Assembly: GCF_029203305.1 (NCBI RefSeq)
Contig: NC_089462.1
Span: 2,107,299 to 2,171,298 of the forward strand
DNA from: Yamadazyma tenuis
Taxonomy: Eukaryota; Ascomycota; Pichiomycetes; Serinales; Debaryomycetaceae
Reading direction: 5' to 3'
Length of the DNA: 64,000 bases
In this document: positions 9,896 through 22,900 of the stretch, piece after piece
Layout: each line of letters starts with the position of its first letter
How positions within the stretch are numbered: the stretch's first letter is position 1
Notes under the pieces: generated by a model
Database searches by the model: none
Told to the model about the DNA's origin: nothing
What the model saw: only the letters and a program-made list of their open reading frames with translations
Made by a program: the position numbers and the translations under genes

Positions 9896-11615
9896 TCAAG
9901 CATCTAAGCTTGTCACAGGGTCAATGTGAGCAAAAAGCTCTTTGACTACTTCTGTGTCACCAGAACGAGCAGCGTTGGACAACCGAATACTCTCCTTCAC
10001 CGAATTTGGCTGGGTGAAAATGTACTCGATTTCCTCCAAACTCAATTGGCTGGTCTCAACAAAGAAAAAGTAAATAACCAATAGTTCAATGGCATCCCAG
10101 AAGCAGAAAAAAACATAGTACCAATACTTGATGTTTGCCATTGCAATAGGGGCGGTGTATAAGTTCACGGTACCAGCCGCATTAGAAACCAAGTGCCACA
10201 ATGCCATTCCCCTTGCTCTCATATCATTAGAGAACACTTCTGCTGGATAAGTTGGTTGCAAAGGAGTGAAGGCAAAGGCGAAAAACACTGCTTGGAAAAT
10301 GTAGATAAAGGCAATTCCCACTCTGGATGCAACGTGGTTGTTGTTGTCTGCTTCAAATGCTTTTGTAGTCCCTGCCAACACTGCGAAGCAAAGAATAAAC
10401 CCGGCACAGGCATATAGAAGGATCGGTCTTCTTCCAAACCTCTCAATAGTAAAGACTCCAAAACTGGCAAATATGAGACAAACAATCGAGTTAACAGCCG
10501 TCAAAAGTAATCTAGTGGTAGCGTTTTCAACCCCCAAGTTAAGAAGCAAGGTTGTCATGTAGTAGGTAATGACTTGATTACCACTGAATTGAGAAAACCA
10601 AGACCAGATCACCACCAAAAGAGTTCTCTTTTGACGAGCTTTTGTTCTGATCAAAACCGTGAAGTCAAGATAGTCTCTGGGTTTCAAGAATCCTGACTGA
10701 GCAAAAGACTCTGCAATTTGCTTCATCTCAGCTGCAACAATTGGATGGTTTTCATCACCACCAGCATGATACTTTACCACAAAAGCTTTACTCTTCTCAA
10801 CTTTATTCTTCGAGTAAAGATATCTTGGGCTTTCAGGAAATAACCAGAGCATGCTCAAAATTATACAAGGACATAAGATTTGCAACCACAAAGCAATACT
10901 GAAACTTTTATGAGTTCCTTTATAGTGAATCTCAGTTCCATACATAGTCCAAGTAGCGATCAAACTTCCCACAAAATACAAGGTGTTGTAGAAAAGTGCA
11001 AGAGTCTTCATGTCACTTGGAACAACTTCCAATAAGTAAGCGGGGGTACTTGTTGTTGCAAGTGTGACACCAAAACTCAATATAAACCGAGCAGCGATAA
11101 ACGCCTTATGATTTGCGGTGGTTGCAGATATAATTGAGCCTATAACGACAATCACCAATCCAATACCAATGGTATAAACCCTGCCAATATAGTCTCCAAG
11201 CCACACGAGGCATGTAGATGCCATTGAACCAATCGTGTAAATCAGAAAAATCTGTATAGTTAGTAATTATTCATTTTAGCAGCCATTTAAATCTTGCACA
11301 TACCAAACCAGTTCCACTTGCAGATTCCGGCAAGTTGAACCATTCTTTATACTCGTCTAAAGTGTTGATACTTGTCATTAACAGGCCATCAAACCCGGAG
11401 CATGTAGCAACCAAGTACAAACAGCAGATGGTTACATAAAGTCGGATTCTTGCAGGAGAAAACTTGGGGACTGGATGAGCTTTCAAGATCTGCCTCAAAG
11501 AGATCTTGTGTTCTTCCAATGCGTCGAGTCTGAGGTCGTCCACAGCATCGACTCGAAGTTCTACTTCATTCTTGGCAGTCGAAGACACAGTACTATGAGA
11601 CTTAATATTCGACAT
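9896..11615 (-). CDS. MFS sugar porter (lactose-permease-like), one intron
   Basis: Exon 1 is 11615-11304 (104 codons). A 52-nt intron follows and exon 2 is 11251-9896. The joined protein has about 555 residues. The N-terminus is cytosolic, with a first membrane helix at RLYVTICCLYLVATCSGFDG. After splicing the next helix reads GLIFLIYTIGSMAS and leads into the sugar-porter signature WLGDYIGR. PESPRYLYS closes the first half, and GRRPILLYA and VETSQLSLEEIE follow in the second. These are diagnostic of the Sugar_tr family, nearest to fungal LAC12-type disaccharide permeases (KYHAGGDENHP). The position directly upstream of a beta-mannosidase on the same strand suggests a beta-mannoside or other disaccharide as substrate; this is an inference. 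Confidence 0.88.
11252..11303 (-). other. Spliceosomal intron in the sugar permease gene
   Basis: The donor is GTATGT (11303-11298); TACTAAC lies just upstream of the TATACAG acceptor ending at 11252. The length is 52 nt, phase 0. Removing it joins two halves of one transmembrane region (GTGL with IFLIYTIG) and restores the sugar-porter consensus. Without splicing the frame hits a stop within the intron. Confidence 0.93.
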
Positions 11616-12400
11616 TGTTGTTTGGTTTCCAATTGGTGGGAATTCCTCGACTTTATATCCATGGAAACTCCATCGTAAGTCGAAGAGTTGGTGCCCCCAC
11701 CCAAGTATCCCACCTCTTTTCGTTGAGATAAGTAATGCTGATAACGTATCCTGTCAAATCTGAAAATGATGCCATTTATTTCCCTCTTTCTTCTGCTACT
11801 TCCTTTGGATGATGGTTTGCTACCTGCTGTTGTTTACGCTCGACTGGACATTCCTCACCTCGAACGAAGGTTGTTTTGCTATCGAGCATTAAGGAATCCG
11901 TTTAAGACAGGCGTTTATTATAATTGATTAGTGATGTGCGTGAAATGTGCAGGAATAGGATGAACGGGGAAAGAAAACAAGAAGGTACTTGCAATCAAGT
12001 GGGGGCCATAAAGGTGCTTGCAATCAAATGGGGGCCACAAAGGTGCCTGCAATTGAATGGGGGCCATAAAGGTGTCTCAACTCGGTTTGCTCTGTGATTC
12101 CACGTCCCCACCCCCCATTTTACCTTATCTTTCAATCACCTTCGTGTTGCTGGTGGAGTGCGGATTTTCCGCTTTGAAACTAAAAGCTTAGATAGCATTT
12201 ACGAATAAATTACCAAACAACTGATAATGTAATTGGTGATAGAGTTATACTGGTGAAGAATTAAGTTTATATTGTAATACAGATTGAAGAAATACTAAAA
12301 AATACATAAAAGAGTTGTACGAAGGAATAGGGTTGGATATAAGTTGGAATTAAAATAAATTTTGGCTTACAGAAAATGATGCAAGCAGATTGAGTCAAGC
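11616..12400. promoter_or_regulatory. Permease promoter / adhesin 3' region
   Basis: No gene is supported in these 785 bp. The region contains the 29-bp tandem repeat listed separately, one GATAAG near 11730, one CTTATC near 12125, and further C-tracts (GCCCCCAC near 11692, CCCCCCAT near 12112). The distal part, next to 12401, is AT-rich and is the 3' flank of the adhesin gene. Confidence 0.45.
11982..12068. repeat. Three tandem copies of a 29-bp G-tract repeat in the permease promoter
   Basis: Units start at 11982, 12011 and 12040, exactly 29 bp apart, and a partial fourth unit begins at 12069. Each unit carries (C/T)TGCAAT followed by (A/G)TGGGGGCCA. The few differences are substitutions, so the copies are not freshly amplified. 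The array lies about 370-450 bp upstream of the permease start and resembles the ATGGGGG motif array in front of the beta-mannosidase gene. Confidence 0.85.
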
Positions 12401-15181
<2,781 letters not shown>

Positions 15182-16932
15182 TTATGAAAACTATAGACCC
15201 AAAAACCATTAGTTAAGGAAAAGAGATCAAATTTATACGGATTCAAAGAAGATCCTGAACCCTTGCTTACCTGTGGTATATCTCGAACCACACATTCTGA
15301 AAATTAAATATAAGCTTTATGAAGGTATCTTCCGTTTCGAGCGTGTCTCGAATTATACTCTTGTCTCCGACTTATTATTTTCAACTGCACACTCTGCATG
15401 CACGTCAACTGTTATTACTTGCATCGGCTAGGCGGACATCCCATTGCAGCTCCCCCTCCATGTAAACAAAATTAGTTTACGACTTGCTATTGTTTGTAAG
15501 TCCTGCTAGCTTTCTTCTTTGCAACAAGCTCTTTTTAGTTTTGCTGTCATTCACTAAGTACTGTGACCATATCTGCGATCCTGCTAAACCTTTGTCACAT
15601 GGTTTTGAACTTATTGTACGAAAATTCGCCGTTTACGCTTAAGGTTCTTCGCTGCCTTGAATCCAGAATTAAACTTCTCGCTAAAAAATAAATTATAGCA
15701 TGCGCTGAAAAATCAACCAGGGTTTTTAGACCTCCAATTGTTGTCTTCTGATTTCTGGCTTCAAATGCCCGCTTTGGGTAATTTCCGGAATTTTTTTAGT
15801 TTAAGTCAACTGACCTCGACTTTCTCCAGTGTTTTTGAAACCAGGGTGTCTCCAGCTTCACGCTTGGCCCTAAGCCTCCACAACCACTTATTGTGCCACT
15901 GATACTGCAGTTACGTAACTAAGTTGATTTAACAATGGTTTCTGCCTCTGTGATGACAGTAAGCAATCAATATATAATTGTTCAATGTATTTTCTGATCG
16001 TACTATAATCCAGTATGAACGTTTGTATTGTTCATATTAAAAATCTCCTGGGCATTTATGGCTCCTTCTATTAGCGGAAATTGGTCTACTTGGCTAACGG
16101 TCAATCTTTTTCTACAGTAGGAAATCAGCATATCCCCTATGCTTTTAGGGGTGCGCTGGTTACGAGTTTGTAGCTCATTCATATCGGCCGTAAATTTGAC
16201 TTTAGGATATTGCTCGTACAGTCTCACCATGCTACATTGGGAATCAAGAAACCAAATTGATCAAGTCAACAGCCAGATATCTGAGGAAATAACCGCTGAA
16301 CTGAAGCCACGGCCTTGAATATATTATTTTACAGCCTGTTTATGTTGCTCTCTTTTGTGGCTGTGAAATATGCGAATACTTATTATAAATTAAAATAGAG
16401 GCCTGCAGTGTTGACAGTGGCCCTTCTACGATGCGTTGATGATACTTCAATTACCCTGTCAACCTATTTATCCATTGTTCATCCTTTGTATCTGATTTAT
16501 TTGTGGTATGGAGGGGTGTAGTGCGCTTAACACAATCACGTGCACTTCCTGTATTCACATTTAGTAAATTCGTAAACGTCTCATAACTTTAATTCAAAGT
16601 TTAGATATCCTACTGACAATTCCGAAAGGGCTCGAAGTTTAATTACACGCCTTTTGTATACGAGGCGTCCATGGGTTCTATGCGAGGCGTTATTTGAGCG
16701 CAATTGCTGGGGAACAGAAATTATTGCAAAACCCTTGTTGTGCCTCCGGCTAAATTATTTTGCAGCAAGGTCTGAAAATGGCCAAAAGTAGGAGTTAAAT
16801 ATAAAAGTATGTATTAAGTTGAATTAAAAATGAATTTATGTCGTATGAATGCTTCAGAAAATAATTGGTTGTGGAAGAATTGTTCAATGTGTAGTAAAAT
16901 GTTAGAAAAAAGGGTATTAATCATGAATTGGA
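15182..16932. other. Intergenic region between two adhesin genes
   Basis: This 1.75-kb segment is long for this genome. It contains the promoter of adhesin paralog 1 (a TATA-like patch near 15230) and the 3' region of the large adhesin. The only ORF of note (16003-16230, minus, 75 codons) has no recognisable domain. An E-box CACGTG occurs near 16539. Long promoters are usual for Hyr/Iff genes, which respond to many regulators. I see no RNA gene or repeat. Confidence 0.4.
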
Positions 16933-19900
16933 TTAGACAAGAAGAAATGGAACAATCGCTAATAATGTCATGATACTTGATGGTGCCTTCATTGATAAGC
17001 CGGAGCCTTCAGCAATGGTGACTGCGCTTTCTGAGGCAATACTTCCACTTGTAGAGGCTGCGGTGGTGCTGACAGCACCAACAGTGGTATAGTCATTTCC
17101 AGCGCTGTCCGTGGTAATAACAACTGCGACATTGAAAGTCGCGGTGGTTCCGTTTTCTACCTTCTCTGTTTGCGAAGTGTAAGAAGAACAAACTTCGCAC
17201 ACGTCTTTTGTATACGTAACAGTTGTAGCTTCACCAAATGAGTTGGTAGTGACGCTGACTTCACATGGAACAGTTACGGTGACACTGTCAATTTCGGTCA
17301 CGATGGTGGTCAGATACCCCTTGCAAACTTCACACTCTCCAGAGGTGTGAGTATAGGTTACGGTTTCTCCAGCGGTGTTTGTGGTAACTTCTATGTCACA
17401 TGGAATTGACACAGTTACACTGTCAAGTTCAGTCACAACGGTGGTCTCATATTTAGAACACACAGTACAAGCTTCAGTCACGGTAGTTGCTTCTGAATCA
17501 GTGATCGTCACACAAGCACCCTTGATACATACAGTTGTAACAGTGCCTTCAGCGACTACGGAAGTCTGGGTAACGAGGTTACCTTCAGAGTCAGTCGTCA
17601 CAAATACTTCAACATCTCCAGTGATAACAGCGCCATTTGTTTCAGTGCTCGTGAAACCTTCTGTGTACTCAGTACATTCAGGACAATCTCCAAGGTCACT
17701 GGTGGTGGTGTAAAGATCTCCATCGGAATCGGTGGTGACAAGAATATCAGCAGTTTCAGTAGTTGGGTTTCCATCTGAATCAGTAGTGGTGAATGTGGTG
17801 GTGTACTCGGTACATTCAGGACAATCTCCAAGGTCACTGGTGGTGGTGTAAAGATCACCATCAGAATCGGTGGTGACAAGAACATCAGCAGTTTCAGTAG
17901 TTGGGTTTCCATCTGAATCAGTGGTGGTGAAAGTAATGAGGTACTCGGTACATTCAGGACAATCTCCAAGATCACTGGTGGTGGTGTAAAGATCACCATC
18001 GGAATCGGTGGTGACAAGAACATCAGCAGTTTCAGTAGTTGGGTTTCCATCTGAATCAGTAGTGGTGAATGTGGTGGTGTACACGGTACATTCAGGACAA
18101 TCTCCAAGATCACTGGTGGTGGTGTAAAGATCACCATCAGAATCGGTGGTGACAAGAACATCAGCAGTTTCAGTAGTTGGGTTTCCATCTGAATCAGTAG
18201 TGGTGAATGTAGTCGTGTACTCGGTACATTCAGGAAAATCTCCAAGATCACTGGTGGTGGTGTAAAGATCACCATCGGAATCGGTGGTGACAAGAACATC
18301 AGCAGTTTCAGTAGTTGGATTACCGTCAGAATCAGTGGTGGTGAATGTAGTCGTGTACTCAGTACATTCAGGACAATCTCCAAGATCACTGGTGGTGGTG
18401 TAAAGATCACCATCAGAATCGGTGGTGACAAGAACATCAGCAGTTTCAGTAGTTGGATTACCGTTAGAATCAGTAGTGGTGAAAGTAATGAGGTACTCGG
18501 TACATTCAGGACAATCTCCAAGGTCACTGGTGGTGGTGTAAAGATCTCCATCGGAATCGGTGGTGACAAGAATATCAGCAGTTTCAGTAGTTGGGTTTCC
18601 ATCTGAATCAGTAGTGGTGAATGTAGTCGTGTACTCGGTACATTCAGGACAATCTCCAAGGTCACTGGTGGTGGTGTAAAGATCACCATCAGAATCGGTG
18701 GTGACAAGAACATCAGCAGTTTCAGTAGTTGGGTTTCCATCTGAATCAGTGGTGGTGAAAGTAATGAGGTACTCGGTACATTCAGGACAATCTCCAAGAT
18801 CACTGGTGGTGGTGTAAAGATCACCATCGGAATCGGTGGTGACAAGAACATCAGCAGTTTCAGTAGTTGGATTACCGTCAGAATCAGTGGTGGTGAATGT
18901 AGTCGTGTACTCAGTACATTCAGGACAATCTCCAAGATCACTGGTGGTGGTGTAAAGATCACCATCAGAATCGGTGGTGACAAGAACATCAGCAGTTTCA
19001 GTAGTTGGATTACCGTTAGAATCAGTAGTGGTGAAAGTAATGAGGTACTCGGTACATTCAGGACAATCTCCAAGGTCACTGGTGGTGGTGTAAAGATCTC
19101 CATCGGAATCGGTGGTGACAAGAATATCAGCAGTTTCAGTAGTTGGGTTTCCATCTGAATCAGTAGTGGTGAATGTAGTCGTGTACTCGGTACATTCAGG
19201 ACAATCTCCAAGGTCACTGGTGGTGGTGTAAAGATCACCATCAGAATCGGTGGTGACAAGAACATCAGCAGTTTCAGTAGTTGGGTTTCCATCTGAATCA
19301 GTGGTGGTGAAAGTAATGAGGTACTCGGTACATTCAGGACAATCTCCAAGATCACTGGTGGTGGTGTAAAGATCACCATCGGAATCGGTGGTGACAAGAA
19401 CATCAGCAGTTTCAGTAGTTGGGTTTCCATCTGAATCAGTAGTGGTGAATGTGGTGGTGTACTCGGTACATTCAGGACAATCTCCAAGGTCACTGGTGGT
19501 GGTGTAAAGATCACCATCGGAATCGGTGGTGACAAGAATATCAGCAGTTTCAGTAGTTGGGTTTCCATCTGAATCAGTAGTGGTGAATGTAGTCGTGTAC
19601 TCGGTACATTCAGGACAATCTCCAAGGTCACTGGTGGTGGTGTAAAGATCACCATCAGAATCGGTGGTGACAAGAACATCAGCAGTTTCAGTAGTTGGGT
19701 TTCCATCTGAATCAGTAGTGGTGAATGTGGTGGTGTACTCGGTACATTCAGGACAATCTCCAAGGTCACTGGTGGTGGTGTAAAGATCACCATCGGAATC
19801 GGTGGTGACAAGAATATCAGCAGTTTCAGTAGTTGGGTTTCCATCTGAATCAGTAGTGGTGAATGTAGTCGTGTACTCGGTACATTCAGGACAATCTCCA

Positions 19901-22900
19901 AGATCACTGGTGGTGGTGTAAAGATCACCATCAGAATCGGTGGTGACAAGAACATCAGCAGTTTCAGTAGTTGGGTTTCCATCTGAATCAGTAGTGGTGA
20001 ATGTGGTGGTGTACTCGGTACATTCAGGACAATCTCCAAGATCACTGGTGGTGGTGTAAAGATCACCATCGGAATCGGTGGTGACAAGAACATCAGCAGT
20101 TTCAGTAGTTGGGTTTCCATCTGAATCAGTAGTGGTGAATGTGGTGGTGTACTCGGTACATTCAGGACAATCTCCAAGATCACTGGTGGTGGTGTAAAGA
20201 TCACCATCGGAATCGGTGGTGACAAGAACATCAGCAGTTTCAGTAGTTGGGTTTCCATCTGAATCAGTAGTGGTGAATGTGGTGGTGTACTCGGTACATT
20301 CAGGACAATCTCCAAGGTCACTGGTGGTGGTGTAAAGATCACCATCGGAATCGGTGGTGACAAGAACATCAGCAGTTTCAGTAGTTGGGTTTCCATCTGA
20401 ATCAGTAGTGGTGAATGTGGTGGTGTACTCGGTACATTCAGGACAATCTCCAAGATCACTGGTGGTGGTGTAAAGATCACCATCGGAATCGGTGGTGACA
20501 AGAACATCAGCAGTTTCAGTAGTTGGATTACCGTCAGAATCAGTGGTGGTGAATGTGGTGGTGTATTCAGTGCATCCCGAACAAGCAGATGCCGCACTAG
20601 AACTAGACGCTTCACTGGAACTTGAAGACGCTTCACTAGAAGAACTAGATGCCGCACTAGAACTGGATGCTTCACTGGAACTGGATGCTTCACTAGAAGA
20701 ACTAGAAGCTTCACTAGAAGAACTAGAAGCTTCACTAGACGAACTAGAAGCTTCACTAGAACTGGATGCCGCACTAGAAGAAGAAGACGCTTCACTAGAA
20801 CTGGATGCCGCACTAGAAGAAGAAGACGCTTCACTAGAACTAGATGCTTCACTAGAAGAAGAAGACGCTTCACTAGAACTAGATGCCGCACTAGAAGAAG
20901 AAGACGCTTCACTAGAACTAGATGCCGCACTAGAAGAAGAAGACGCTTCACTAGAACTAGATGCTTCACTAGAACTAGATGCCGCACTAGAACTTGAAGA
21001 CGCTTCACTAGAAGAACTAGATGCCGCACTAGAACTTGAAGACGCTTCACTAGAAGAACTAGATGCTTCACTAGAACTTGAAGATGCTTCACTAGAACTA
21101 GATGCCGCACTAGAACTTGAAGACGCTTCACTAGAACTAGATGCCGCACTAGAACTGGATGCTTCACTGGAACTGGATGCTTCACTAGAAGAACTAGAAG
21201 CTTCACTAGACGAACTAGAAGCTTCACTAGAACTGGATGCCGCACTAGAAGAAGAAGACGCTTCACTAGAACTAGATGCTTCACTAGAACTAGATGCCGC
21301 ACTAGAACTTGAAGACGCTTCACTAGAAGAACTAGATGCCGCACTAGAACTGGATGCTTCACTGGAACTGGATGCTTCACTAGAACTAGATGCTTCACTA
21401 GAAGAACTAGAAGCTTCACTAGACGAACTAGAAGCTTCACTAGAACTAGATGCCGCACTAGAAGAAGAAGACGCTTCACTAGAACTAGATGCTTCACTAG
21501 AACTAGATGCCGCACTAGAACTTGAAGACGCTTCACTAGAACTAGATGCCGCACTAGAACTGGATGCTTCACTGGAACTGGATGCTTCACTAGAAGAACT
21601 AGAAGCTTCACTAGACGAACTAGAAGCTTCACTAAAACTAGATGCCGCACTAGAACTTGAAGACGCTTCACTAGAAGAACTAGATGCCGCACTAGAACTG
21701 GATGCTTCACTGGAACTGGATGCTTCACTAGAACTAGATGCTTCACTAGAACTAGATGCTTCACTAGAACTAGATGCTTCACTAGAACTAGATGCCGCAC
21801 TAGAACTTGAAGACGCTTCACTAGAAGAACTAGATGCCGCACTAGAACTGGATGCTTCACTGGAACTGGATGCTTCACTAGAACTAGATGCTTCACTAGA
21901 ACTAGATGCTTCACTAGAAGAAGAAGACGCTTCACTAGAACTAGATGCTTCACTAGAACTAGATGCCGCACTAGAACTTGAAGACGCTTCACTAGAAGAA
22001 CTAGATGCCGCACTAGAACTGGATGCTTCACTGGAACTGGATGCTTCACTAGAACTAGATGCTTCACTAGAACTAGATGCTTCACTAGAAGAAGAAGACG
22101 CTTCACTAGAACTAGATGCCGCACTAGAAGAAGAAGACGCTTCACTAGAACTAGATGCTTCACTAGAACTAGATGCCGCACTAGAACTTGAAGACGCTTC
22201 ACTAGAACTAGATGCCGCACTAGAACTGGATGCTTCACTAGAACTAGATGCTTCACTAGAAGAAGAAGACGCTTCACTAGAACTAGATGCCGCACTAGAA
22301 GAAGAAGACGCTTCACTAGAACTAGATGCTTCACTAGAACTAGATGCCGCACTAGAACTTGAAGACGCTTCACTAGAACTAGATGCCGCACTAGAACTGG
22401 ATGCTTCACTGGAACTGGATGCTTCACTAGAAGAACTAGAAGCTTCACTAGACGAACTAGAAGCTTCACTAAAACTAGATGCCGCACTAGAACTTGAAGA
22501 CGCTTCACTAGAAGAACTAGATGCCGCACTAGAACTGGATGCTTCACTGGAACTGGATGCTTCACTAGAACTAGATGCTTCACTAGAACTAGATGCTTCA
22601 CTAGAACTAGATGCTTCACTAGAACTAGATGCCGCACTAGAACTTGAAGACGCTTCACTAGAAGAACTAGATGCCGCACTAGAACTGGATGCTTCACTGG
22701 AACTGGATGCTTCACTAGAACTAGATGCTTCACTAGAACTAGATGCTTCACTAGAAGAAGAAGACGCTTCACTAGAACTAGATGCTTCACTAGAACTAGA
22801 TGCCGCACTAGAACTTGAAGACGCTTCACTAGAAGAACTAGATGCCGCACTAGAACTGGATGCTTCACTGGAACTGGATGCTTCACTAGAACTAGATGCT

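Noticed and set aside
11982..12068. CRISPR-like array
   Set aside because: Units are contiguous without spacers, few in number, and in a eukaryotic promoter. It is a simple tandem repeat.
16003..16230. 75-codon ORF between two adhesin genes
   Set aside because: No recognisable domain or promoter. A weak WFLDSQCS resemblance to a copia-type protease motif just upstream is too slight to call a retroelement.
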